Part shown: positions 1-6,536 of the stretch, in pieces
Layout of the letters: each line of letters begins with the position of its first letter
How positions within the stretch are numbered: the first letter of the stretch is position 1
From: Chloroflexota bacterium
GTDB taxonomy: Bacteria > Chloroflexota > Dehalococcoidia > SZUA-161 > JAUWZY01
Assembly: GCA_030615045.1 (NCBI GenBank)
Contig: JAUWZY010000046.1
Span: 1 to 7,197 of the forward strand
Direction: 5' to 3'
Length of the DNA: 7,197 bases
Translations under genes and position numbers: made by a program
Notes under the pieces: model-generated
Databases searched by the model: none
What the model saw: the letters and a program-made list of their open reading frames with translations, nothing else
Told to the model about the DNA's origin: nothing

Positions 1-2
1 GC

Positions 3-56
3 ACCCTGGGTGATGGTCGCGGCAAGTTCCTTTGGGAAATGCTGAAGCGAACTTGA
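3..56 (+). CDS. Possible C-terminal tail of a plus-strand gene cut by the left edge
   Basis: Reading from base 3, the plus strand encodes 17 residues, TLGDGRGKFLWEMLKRT, before a TGA stop at 54-56. The codons resemble those of the real genes here (ACC, CTG, GGC, AAG, TTC), and a basic end is common for a C-terminus. It would converge on the minus-strand DUF3800 gene that ends at 175. The fragment is too short to assign to a family. The opposite strand is also open across the same bases but shows no start codon after its upstream stop, so the plus reading is mildly preferred. It may be chance. Confidence 0.3.
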   Translation, partial: TLGDGRGKFLWEMLKRT

Positions 57-61
57 CGCGG

Positions 62-115
62 TTACCTTGGCTTGCCGAGGATCGTCACAGAGGGGAAAGT
101 CAAATCACCTCCTTT
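62..115 (-). promoter_or_regulatory. Ideal Shine-Dalgarno-like sequence followed by a 13-codon ORF
   Basis: On the minus strand bases 115-104 read AAAGGAGGTGAT, a full match to the anti-Shine-Dalgarno tail of 16S rRNA. A TTG codon follows at 103-101, four bases after the GGAGG core. It opens a 13-codon frame, MTFPSVTILGKPR, that stops with TAA at 64-62. No longer frame uses this site. It could be a tiny gene or leader peptide downstream of the DUF3800 gene, or the remnant start of a lost gene. The ribosome-binding match is seen directly; translation is speculative. Confidence 0.2.
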
Positions 116-148
116 ACTTCTGATAGGTATTGCACCTGTCAGCTTTAA

Positions 149-160
149 AGGCTCAAGCCT
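149..160 (-). terminator. Weak hairpin just downstream of the DUF3800 gene
   Basis: Fifteen bases past the DUF3800 stop the minus strand reads AGGC-TTGA-GCCT followed by TTTAAAG. This is a four-base-pair stem with a four-base loop and a very short T stretch. The position suits transcription termination, but the stem is short and the T run poor, so it is at best a weak intrinsic terminator. Confidence 0.18.
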
Positions 161-174
161 CACGGTTGCCCCTC

Positions 175-1092
175 TTAAGTAGTTATTGTCATTCTATGAG
201 TGTGTCTCGCGAGTTTTTCGATTGTATATCTGCGCAGGTAATTTGGCCGCCTGACGACGCCATAGTTGGGTTTAAGCACTTCGTAGGCCTGGAACCAGCG
301 GTCGCGTTTCTTCTTAAGTTCTTGCCATTGCTTATTTTTCTCAAGTTGCTCAGGCCGACGCTCACGCGGAGAAAGACTTTTATAAAGTTTCTTCCTCTCC
401 TCATCTAATCTTAGCCGTTGATACATAAAGTGTCCTATAACATCTACGGCCTGTAGGCAGCGATCCTCGTGAGAGCGGACATGCCAAACCTTTAAGTGTG
501 TTCCTTTTGGCTTAAGGACACGCTTGAAGACACTTGTAATCATCTGAGTATACTGATTACGACGCCTTCGGTCCTGCTCACGTAGTTTTTTCTGGCACAG
601 GCGCTTATCCTTTGAGTTGTAGCGCTCTTTCCGTGGCTGAGTAGGATCAGCCTTTGCTTGACTATCCACCACCATAGTGACCCAACGCTGATTCTTGGGA
701 ATCAGGATGGCATATAGGATATTTAATAGCAGCATTGAGTATCGCTCCATGTAGCTCGCTGGAACTTCCTGCCTCAAATTTCGCTTGTCTAAGATTACGG
801 CGTAAATGCGGAACTTGGCCTTTCGCACGATAAGCTTGAAGAAGCGGAGGCCGACATCTGAACGGTCAGCAAATTCTTTGCTACCCTTGAGTTCCGGGAT
901 GCGTTTCTTGGAATCTTTTCTATACGCTGGATGATGCTTGCGGAGGTCCACAATCGCCCGGCTTACTGCCTGCGAAATCGCTCTCTTTGACTGTCGGTCT
1001 TCGATTAGCAGTATTGTAAATAGCATAAAGGGCTCGCTTCCCGCCCGCAGTGGCCAGCCAAAGTTTCCACTTTCGTCGATGTAGAGAAACAT
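175..1092 (-). CDS. DUF3800 domain protein
   Basis: A 305-residue soluble protein that opens with the DUF3800 signature: a short beta strand, then D6-E7-S8-G9-N10. Other conserved-looking acidic positions are E67 in ELKG, D143 in the VVDS strand, and Q214/D217 in a late LQAVD-like motif. DUF3800 proteins are predicted to have an RNase H-like metal-binding fold and often occur in defence or mobile regions; their activity is largely unknown. The middle and C-terminal third (about residues 150-190 and 225-290) are very rich in Lys and Arg, which fits nucleic-acid binding. The ATG is favoured because family members begin a few residues before the DESG motif; ribosome-binding sequence before it is weak (GAGCGAGG directly abuts the ATG). 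A 300-base sample (481-780) counts to about 46% G+C, against 57% for uvrA bases 5101-5400, hinting at a different origin. Family call is firm, function is not. Confidence 0.85.
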   Translation of the reverse strand: MFLYIDESGNFGWPLRAGSEPFMLFTILLIEDRQSKRAISQAVSRAIVDLRKHHPAYRKDSKKRIPELKGSKEFADRSDVGLRFFKLIVRKAKFRIYAVILDKRNLRQEVPASYMERYSMLLLNILYAILIPKNQRWVTMVVDSQAKADPTQPRKERYNSKDKRLCQKKLREQDRRRRNQYTQMITSVFKRVLKPKGTHLKVWHVRSHEDRCLQAVDVIGHFMYQRLRLDEERKKLYKSLSPRERRPEQLEKNKQWQELKKKRDRWFQAYEVLKPNYGVVRRPNYLRRYTIEKLARHTHRMTITT

Positions 1093-1099
1093 CCTCGCT

Positions 1100-1126
1100 C
1101 TTTTAACAACACTCCGAACCTGTCAA
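1100..1126 (-). promoter_or_regulatory. Possible promoter for the DUF3800 gene
   Basis: In the 53-base gap after the DUF167 gene the minus strand carries a perfect -35 hexamer TTGACA (1126-1121) and, 15 bases on, TAAAAG (1105-1100) as a poor -10 with four of six consensus bases. The start codon lies only seven bases past this -10, so transcription would begin at or next to the ATG and give a leaderless or nearly leaderless mRNA. The -35 match is exact; the short spacer and weak -10 lower confidence. Confidence 0.35.
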
Positions 1127-1145
1127 GCTCCAGCCCCCGCTCCCC

Positions 1146-1460
1146 TCACCGCCCCGAGCCGCGCAATCGCTCCAGGATTTGAGTCTGGTTCAGCCCTTTG
1201 ATGGCAATGACTTTCCTCCTGCTGGTTTCGCCTTTCTCTATTGCCACCCGGGTTTTGCTTATGTCAAAAAGCCGGCTCAAAAATCCAATCAGCTCTCTGT
1301 TTGCCTTCCCCTTCACCGGCGGCGCTGCCACCTTGATATGCAGGACTCCGTTCTCAAATGCCACCACTTCATTCTGCCTGGCATTGGGTTGCACTTGAAC
1401 TATAATCCTTGCCTGCTCTTGGCTCAAAGCTACAGCTCTCTTCAGCGCCTCAAGGCTCAA
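1146..1460 (-). CDS. DUF167 / YggU family protein
   Basis: A 104-residue protein covering the whole DUF167 (YggU-like) domain. Visible hallmarks are an N-terminal strand leading to QPNARQNEV, the central APPVKGKANREL motif (about residues 46-57), and the C-terminal EKGETSRRKVIAI segment in which a Gly-Glu-Thr-Ser turn precedes a basic strand. Family members are small alpha/beta proteins of unknown biochemical role, widely conserved in bacteria, archaea and eukaryotes. The frame starts with TTG at 1460-1458, inside the last codons of the PAS gene, giving an 11-base overlap and suggesting translational coupling. No strong ribosome-binding site is visible. A second TTG about 12 codons in is an alternative start that would still leave the domain complete. 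It appears to be the last gene of the uvrA operon. Family identity is clear, function unknown. Confidence 0.88.
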   Translation of the reverse strand: MSLEALKRAVALSQEQARIIVQVQPNARQNEVVAFENGVLHIKVAAPPVKGKANRELIGFLSRLFDISKTRVAIEKGETSRRKVIAIKGLNQTQILERLRGSGR

Positions 1461-1866
1461 GCAGTCTCTTCTCGCCTTGTAGCTTCTGAATGTCGGTTAT
1501 GTCCTGGTCCAGTCCCACGCAGCCAAGGTATTTCCCGGCGCTATCCCGCACGGCAAAATAACTGATGTGGATTTTCCTATCCTTGACATCGAGCCAGAAC
1601 CCCGCCGAGTCACTCTTGCCACTCTTGAAATCACCCAGAAGCTGGTCTACCAGATGCACGCTTTTCTGGGGATGGCACTGCTGCACCTTGCGGCCAATGA
1701 CCGCCCTCGTCCTGGGAAACAGCCTGTGCTTCGTTTCCTTATTAAAGTATCTCACAGCGTCTTCGCTATCCACAAATGTGATATCCACGGGCAGCGCGTC
1801 CAGCATCGCATCCACCAGCTCAACAGGCACATCTGCGATAAGCGGCCTCATCTCTCCTCTTTCCAT
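1450..1866 (-). CDS. Standalone PAS-domain protein, DUF438 C-terminal type
   Basis: A 138-residue protein made up almost wholly of one PAS domain. It shows the wording of the PAS domain normally found at the C-terminus of DUF438 proteins: LPVDITFVD (residues 25-33), RYFNKE (39-44), FPRT then IGRKV (50-61), C64-H65-P66 with K68-S69, a FKSGK turn near 80-84, and the closing YFAVRD...DQDITDI strand pair. In the larger proteins DUF438 and often a hemerythrin-like region come first; here neither is present, and the upstream 32 bases plus the complete neighbouring gene leave no room for them. PAS domains bind small ligands, heme or flavin, or mediate dimerisation. No kinase, DNA-binding or membrane segment follows, so any output must come through a partner. 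The ATG at 1866 has GGAGAGGGGG about seven bases upstream; a second ATG at codon 6 is also possible. Function unknown beyond probable sensing. Confidence 0.85.
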   Translation of the reverse strand: MERGEMRPLIADVPVELVDAMLDALPVDITFVDSEDAVRYFNKETKHRLFPRTRAVIGRKVQQCHPQKSVHLVDQLLGDFKSGKSDSAGFWLDVKDRKIHISYFAVRDSAGKYLGCVGLDQDITDIQKLQGEKRLLEP

Positions 1867-1898
1867 CTCTGAACCCCCTCTCCTTTTTTGCAGCGAAA

Positions 1899-2987
1899 TT
1901 ACAAGCCGAATTCATCCCTGAGAATCCCCGAAAGCGTCCCTAGATAGGCAAATGCCCTCTCAACAAGCCTTTCCTCAATGCTGGAAATCTGGCAACCCTC
2001 TGTCTGCTGGCTCACTGGGTCATCAGCAGCACCAACCTGCCCGATGTTTTTCAGGCAGCACCTCGCTGGTGCAATCAGTGCCTGCTCAGCGATCTCTCTG
2101 GGCTCCAGGCCAGTGCTCTCCGATACTGCCTCCCAGTAACCTGTGAGCAACTTGGCCAGCGTTTGCGGCGTCTCTTCGCCGAGGCTCGTGGAATCAGTAG
2201 GCACTATGCCCCATGAGATCACCCCGCCAGCCCTCAGAAATTCAGCCACAGCCCAGGTGTATCCCTTGGGCATAATCTCCATTTGATAAGCGTCAAAGGA
2301 TAGGATTTCAACCCCGAGCTCCAATAGGTAAGGCAAATTAACATTGGCACAAAGATGTAATGCCCTGGGGCCTTCGATGCCCTCCAGGAAATCTCGATAA
2401 TCTTGCTTGGCCTGGACATCGTTATAGCCAGATAAACCACTGAACACCCAGCCTAACCCGGGCTCGTCCAGCCAGACAAAGGCATTCCGGTTCCTCTGCT
2501 TAAGCTCACGATACTGGATGTTGGCTTTCCTCTGAATGAAGTCAAACAAGATAATCCTCATTCCGTCATGATAGATAATCGGCTTGGCATTCTCATCTAC
2601 GACTCTGAAACCGAAGCTAACCGGCCCGGTTACCTGTCCTCTAATGCCGTGGTAGCTTTGAATGTCCTGGGCCAAGAATTTATGATAAACTGCCGAATAG
2701 CTCTCGCTGATGGAAAAGACCTCAGGCTTGTCCATACTCCGAGAGTAGCCCTCGAGTTCCTGTTCAAATCTGACGGTATCGACGCTTATTCTTTGGCCCT
2801 CAGTATCGACAACTATCCCAGGGAAGTTCTGTGATGCCTGAGCATACATATCTTCATAGAAGCTCACCCTGGGGAGTTGCGGCCAGAACGGGATATCAAG
2901 GCCAAGGGCAAGCTCAAGCGCCCGCTCCACATCGGTGTGGGGCATAATGCCCATGGCAGTGGTTCTGCATCTTGCCTCTAGTTCCAT
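1899..2987 (-). CDS. MetE/UroD-superfamily methyltransferase-like protein
   Basis: A 362-residue protein resembling the C-terminal catalytic barrel of cobalamin-independent methionine synthase (MetE) and related UroD-fold methyltransferases. The N-terminus has the motif AMGIMPHTDVERAL (residues 11-24) followed by PFWPQLPR (33-40). The VWLDEPGLG strand (171-179) parallels the DEP strand of MetE. H211-L-C213 matches the HxC zinc ligands, and C310, followed by C-L, sits where MetE has its last zinc cysteine (CGL). The zinc site that activates a thiol or thiolate methyl acceptor therefore appears intact. There is no N-terminal MetE duplicate domain that would bind methyltetrahydrofolate polyglutamate, so the methyl donor is probably different, for example a corrinoid protein. 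The gene starts 15 bases after the HD gene stop, in the same operon. Methionine synthesis from homocysteine is plausible; a different thiol acceptor, or a UroD-type methylcobamide transferase role, cannot be excluded. Confidence 0.72.
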   Translation of the reverse strand: MELEARCRTTAMGIMPHTDVERALELALGLDIPFWPQLPRVSFYEDMYAQASQNFPGIVVDTEGQRISVDTVRFEQELEGYSRSMDKPEVFSISESYSAVYHKFLAQDIQSYHGIRGQVTGPVSFGFRVVDENAKPIIYHDGMRIILFDFIQRKANIQYRELKQRNRNAFVWLDEPGLGWVFSGLSGYNDVQAKQDYRDFLEGIEGPRALHLCANVNLPYLLELGVEILSFDAYQMEIMPKGYTWAVAEFLRAGGVISWGIVPTDSTSLGEETPQTLAKLLTGYWEAVSESTGLEPREIAEQALIAPARCCLKNIGQVGAADDPVSQQTEGCQISSIEERLVERAFAYLGTLSGILRDEFGL

Positions 2988-3002
2988 CGAGCTCTGGCCA
3001 GG

Positions 3003-3551
3003 CTACAGCCCCAGCTCCCCGGCGATGCCTTTCATCGCTTCCAGTCCCAAGGCGATGAACTCCTCAAGCTCAAGCCCGATCTCGCTGCAGAGCGCGATCT
3101 GCTCCCTGCTCACCCCGGCGGCGAAGCGCTTCTCCTTGAATCGCTTCATCAGGGAGCTGGTGGTGAGCCCGGCAAGCTTGTCGGGGCGAACCAAGGCGGC
3201 AGCAGTAATTAATCCGGTCAGGGGATCGGCGCAGAAGAGGGCTTTATCAAGCAAGGTCTCGTGGGGAACGCCATGGATTTCATTATGGCACAGGATGGCA
3301 TGAGCCATTCCCTCCGAAGCACCCAGCTCCCGGGCGAGATCAGCCCCAAGCTTACTATGGGAACCGGGCTCGGCTTCAGTCAGCTCAACATCGATGTCGT
3401 GAAGTAAGCCTGTGAGCCCCCACTCCTCCTCATCCTCCCCCAAGCGGCGAGCCAGGGCTCTCATAACAGCTTCGGTGGCCAGCATATGCTTGACCAGGTT
3501 CTCGTTTTCCACACTGGCCTTGATGGAGTCCAGAGCATCATCCCGTGTCAT
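3003..3551 (-). CDS. HD superfamily hydrolase (COG2316-like)
   Basis: A 182-residue HD-domain protein. The metal-binding set is visible: H22 in the first helix, the doublet H51-D52 in GLLHDID, further histidines H84, H89 and H93, and D109 in FCADPLTGL. The C-terminal stretch SSLMKRFKEKRFAAGVSRE and the final AMKGIAGELGL match my memory of the small COG2316 family of predicted HD hydrolases, and the length is normal for it. HD proteins are usually phosphohydrolases acting on nucleotides or related phosphate esters; the substrate of this family is not established to my knowledge. Its ATG overlaps the uvrA stop in an ATGA tetranucleotide, with AGGAGAG inside the end of uvrA as ribosome-binding site, so translation is probably coupled to uvrA. 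Soluble and cytoplasmic by appearance. Family call strong, substrate unknown. Confidence 0.87.
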   Translation of the reverse strand: MTRDDALDSIKASVENENLVKHMLATEAVMRALARRLGEDEEEWGLTGLLHDIDVELTEAEPGSHSKLGADLARELGASEGMAHAILCHNEIHGVPHETLLDKALFCADPLTGLITAAALVRPDKLAGLTTSSLMKRFKEKRFAAGVSREQIALCSEIGLELEEFIALGLEAMKGIAGELGL

Positions 3552-6427
3552 TTCTCTCCTGGGTTTGCGTCAGCGCCATCGTGCTTATTTAGCATCTTAT
3601 GCAGGTATCGCCCGGTGAAGGATGTCTCGACCTGAGCTACATCCTCAGGGGTGCCGGTGGCGACAACCCATCCCCCTCGCTCGCCACCGCCGGGACCGAG
3701 GTCAATGATGTAGTCGGCGCACTTGATCAGGTCCATATGGTGCTCGATCAAGATCACGGTATTTCCGGCATCAACGAGCCTCTGCAGCACCTGAAGCAAA
3801 CCAGCTACATCCTCAAAGGAAAGTCCGGTGGTGGGCTCGTCGAGGATATAGAGTGTTCTCCCCGTGGCACGGCGGGAGAGTTCGGTAGCTAATTTCACCC
3901 GCTGTGCCTCGCCGCCAGAGAGGGTGGTTGCCGGCTGACCAAGACGGATATAACCCAAGCCAACATCTTTGAGCGTGGCCAGCTTGGTCTTAATGGCAGG
4001 GAAGTGCTCGAAGAAGGAGTAGGCTTCCTCAACGCTCATCTCGAGCACTTCGGCGATGTTCTTGCCCTTAAAATCGATCTCCAGAGCCTCGCGGTCATAG
4101 CGCTTGCCCTTGCAAACCTCACAGGGAATGGTGACATCGGGCAGGAACTGCATCTCAATGTGGATATAGCCCTCGCCTCGACAGGCCTCACAGCGTCCAC
4201 CTTTAACATTGAAGGAGAACCTCCCCGGGGCGTAGCCTCGCATGCGGGCTTCGGGCACAGAGGCGAAAAGCTCGCGAATCGGGGTGAAGGTGCTGGTATA
4301 GGTTGTCGGATTGCTCCGCGGCGTCCGCCCTATGGGGGACTGGTCGATATTGATCACCTTGTCGATGTGCTCCAGACCTGAGATGCTATCGCAGTCACCA
4401 GATCTATCCTTAGCCCGATAAAATATCTGAGCCAGCTTCTTATACAGGATCTCACTGACAAGGGTGCTCTTGCCGTTGCCGGAAACGCCGGTAATGCAGA
4501 CGAACACCCCCAATGGGATAGGCACATCTATGCCCTTCAGGTTATTCTCCCTGGCCCCTCGGATCAAAAGCCATTTCTCCGAGTCCCGGCGCCGTTTCTC
4601 TGGGGTCGGGATTTCCCTGGCACCGCTGAGATACTGACCGGTGAGCGACTCCGAGCACTTCATTACCTCTTCCAGCGTGCCATTGACCACGACGCGACCT
4701 CCGTGCTCACCAGCACCGGGGCCCATGTCGATGATATGATCAGCAGCTCGGATCATAGCTTCATCATGCTCCACGATGAGGATGGTATTGCCTAAGTCCC
4801 TCAGCCTTTTTAAGGTCTCGATGAGTCGAGAGCCATCGACGGGGTGAAGCCCAATGGTGGGCTCATCGCAGATATAGAGCACCCCCATAAGCCCGCTCCC
4901 GATCTGGGTTGCCAGCCGAATTCGTTCCGCCTCGCCACCGGAGAGGCTGCTCGTTGGTCGATCCAGGGTCAGGTAATCAAGCCCGACATCGAGCAAGAAG
5001 CTGAGGCGGCCACGGATCTCCTTCAGGATCTGGCGGGCTATTACCTGTTCCCTGGGGCTTAATATCGGCTGACCTCCCCCAAAGCCATCGAGAAGCTCGG
5101 TCCATTCCAAGGCTCGGGCGATGGACAGCGAAGCCACCTGGGTGATGTTCTTATCGCCAATGGTCACAGCCAAAGACTCGGGCTTGAGCCGCTGCCCATT
5201 GCAGACGGGGCAAGGTCTCGATGTCATATAGCGCCCGATCTCAGCCCGGATATAGTCTGATTCCGTCTCCCGGTGGCGCCGCTCCAGATTGGCTATCACC
5301 CCTTCAAAGGCGGTATGATACTCGCGGATCCTGCCGTAGCGGCTGCGATACTTGACCAGCTCCCCCTCTTCGCCATAAAGGATTAACTTGAGGTGCTCAT
5401 CGCTGAGCTGCTTAACCGGGACGTGAGTGGAAAAGCCATATTGGTCAGCCAGTTCATCCAGCTGGTAAGCATGCCAGCTGCTGACCGAACTCGGCCGGGT
5501 CCAGGGGCGGATAGCGCCCTCGGCAATGCTGAGCTGCTTATTGGGCAGCACCAAATCAGGATCGATGTCAAGCTTTACCCCCAGGCCGGTGCAAGCGGGG
5601 CAGGCCCCGTGGGGGCTGTTGAAGCTGAAGGTCCTGGGGGCGATCTCACCAAGGCTTATGCCACAGTGGGGACAGGCGAAGTGCTCTGAGAACAGGAGTT
5701 CCTCACCATCGACCACCGAGACCAACACCACCCCGCCCCCCAATTTCAGCGCCGTCTCCACTGAATCGGCAATGCGCCCTTTCTGCTCCATCCCCCCCAT
5801 GACCAGCCGGTCCACCACCACCTCGATAGTATGTCTCTTATACTTATCCAGCTCAGGGACCTCGGAGAGATCGTAGATTCTGCCATCCAGCCGAACCCGG
5901 ACGAAGCCAGCTTTCCTGATATCTTCAAGCACAGCCTGATGCTCACCTTTGCGATCCCTGATCGCCGGGCCCATAATTAGGATGCGGCTGCCCTGGGGCA
6001 ATCCCATGATAGCGTCCACAATCTGCTGCACTGTCTGTCGCGATACTTCCCGGCCGCACTGGGGACAATGAGGATGCCCTGTTCGGGCAAAGAGCAGCCT
6101 GAGATAATCGTAGACCTCGGTGACCGTGCCCACAATGGAACGGGGGTTGTGACTGGTTCCTCTTTGGTCGATGGAGATAGCCGGACTCAGCCCCTCAATA
6201 TAGTCGACGTCTGGCTTCTCCATGCGGCCGAGAAACTGCCGGGCATAAGCCGAAAGCGATTCTATATAGCGCCGTTGTCCCTCAGCGTAGATGGTGTCGA
6301 AAGCCAGCGAGCTCTTGCCCGAGCCTGAAGGGCCAGTGATGACCACCAGTTTATCCCGGGGGATGGTGACATCTATGTTCTTAAGGTTATGCTCTCGGGC
6401 ACCCTTGATAACTATGGACTGAAACAA
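3548..6427 (-). CDS. uvrA: Excinuclease ABC subunit A, UvrA
   Basis: A complete 959-residue UvrA, the ATP-driven damage sensor that loads UvrB in nucleotide excision repair. Order of elements: Walker A GPSGSGKSS at 32-40; CPQC at 121-124; first zinc module C252/C255 with C276/C279; CPVC at 406-409; ABC signature LSGGEAERIRLA from 495; Walker B ending in D521-E522; second Walker A GVSGNGKS at 647-654; main zinc module C746/C749 with C769/C772; second signature LSGGEAQRVKLA from 836; Walker B D863-E864; then EHH in place of the usual switch EHN. Length is typical (about 940-960). Start is TTG at 6427-6425, with AGGGGG five bases upstream, and the protein begins MFQSIVIKGAREHNL as expected for the family. 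It is the first gene of a tight operon and is transcribed divergently from groES. Two small departures from the usual wording are N651 in the second Walker A (usually Ser) and S870 after DEPTTGL (usually His). Confidence 0.98.
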   Translation of the reverse strand: MFQSIVIKGAREHNLKNIDVTIPRDKLVVITGPSGSGKSSLAFDTIYAEGQRRYIESLSAYARQFLGRMEKPDVDYIEGLSPAISIDQRGTSHNPRSIVGTVTEVYDYLRLLFARTGHPHCPQCGREVSRQTVQQIVDAIMGLPQGSRILIMGPAIRDRKGEHQAVLEDIRKAGFVRVRLDGRIYDLSEVPELDKYKRHTIEVVVDRLVMGGMEQKGRIADSVETALKLGGGVVLVSVVDGEELLFSEHFACPHCGISLGEIAPRTFSFNSPHGACPACTGLGVKLDIDPDLVLPNKQLSIAEGAIRPWTRPSSVSSWHAYQLDELADQYGFSTHVPVKQLSDEHLKLILYGEEGELVKYRSRYGRIREYHTAFEGVIANLERRHRETESDYIRAEIGRYMTSRPCPVCNGQRLKPESLAVTIGDKNITQVASLSIARALEWTELLDGFGGGQPILSPREQVIARQILKEIRGRLSFLLDVGLDYLTLDRPTSSLSGGEAERIRLATQIGSGLMGVLYICDEPTIGLHPVDGSRLIETLKRLRDLGNTILIVEHDEAMIRAADHIIDMGPGAGEHGGRVVVNGTLEEVMKCSESLTGQYLSGAREIPTPEKRRRDSEKWLLIRGARENNLKGIDVPIPLGVFVCITGVSGNGKSTLVSEILYKKLAQIFYRAKDRSGDCDSISGLEHIDKVINIDQSPIGRTPRSNPTTYTSTFTPIRELFASVPEARMRGYAPGRFSFNVKGGRCEACRGEGYIHIEMQFLPDVTIPCEVCKGKRYDREALEIDFKGKNIAEVLEMSVEEAYSFFEHFPAIKTKLATLKDVGLGYIRLGQPATTLSGGEAQRVKLATELSRRATGRTLYILDEPTTGLSFEDVAGLLQVLQRLVDAGNTVILIEHHMDLIKCADYIIDLGPGGGERGGWVVATGTPEDVAQVETSFTGRYLHKMLNKHDGADANPGEK

Positions 6428-6458
6428 AATGTCCCCCTGAATAAGGACTATTCTCTAT

Positions 6459-6487
6459 ATTTTAAATCAAGAAGCTGAGGTAAACAA
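6459..6487 (-). promoter_or_regulatory. Predicted uvrA operon promoter
   Basis: On the minus strand TTGTTT (6487-6482) and TAAAAT (6464-6459) are separated by exactly 17 bases. The -10 matches five of six consensus bases; the -35 keeps the TTG. Transcription would start near 6452, giving a leader of about 25 bases that includes the AGGGGG ribosome-binding site before the TTG start. The spacing and position fit a sigma-70-type promoter. I see no LexA-like palindrome over it. Confidence 0.55.
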
Positions 6488-6536
6488 GGGTCTTAGGCCC
6501 AAAATAAAAACCGGGGGGCAATTCCGCCAAAAACCC

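Noticed and set aside
65..80. Hairpin CCTTGG-CTTG-CCGAGG as a terminator after the first gene fragment
   Set aside because: The stem is six pairs with one G-T and no T run follows on either strand.
104..115. Plus-strand ATCACCTCCTTT, identical to the 3' tail of 16S rRNA
   Set aside because: The bases before it do not match the conserved 16S 3' helix or any other rRNA segment, so it is not the end of an rRNA gene.
57..180. Frame continuing open past the TGA at 54-56 to TAG at 178-180, suggesting stop readthrough or a nonsense mutation
   Set aside because: About 41 codons without a stop is not rare by chance, no family is recognisable, and the end overlaps the DUF3800 gene.
1179..1565. Plus-strand open frame of 128 codons opposite DUF167 and the PAS gene
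   Set aside because: Both opposite genes show clear family motifs across this span, and the plus-strand translation has none.
5526..5876. Long plus-strand open frame of 116 codons inside uvrA
   Set aside because: It is antisense to the zinc-module region of a clearly real UvrA, has low-complexity Ser/Pro/Thr content and no family resemblance. Other plus-strand frames in uvrA (for example 4004-4381 and 5393-5689) are shadows for the same reason.
6488..6510. Hairpin GGGTC-TTA-GGCCC next to an A-rich stretch in the divergent region
   Set aside because: The A run lies on the wrong side for a terminator in either direction, and it sits just upstream of the uvrA -35, so it is likely incidental.
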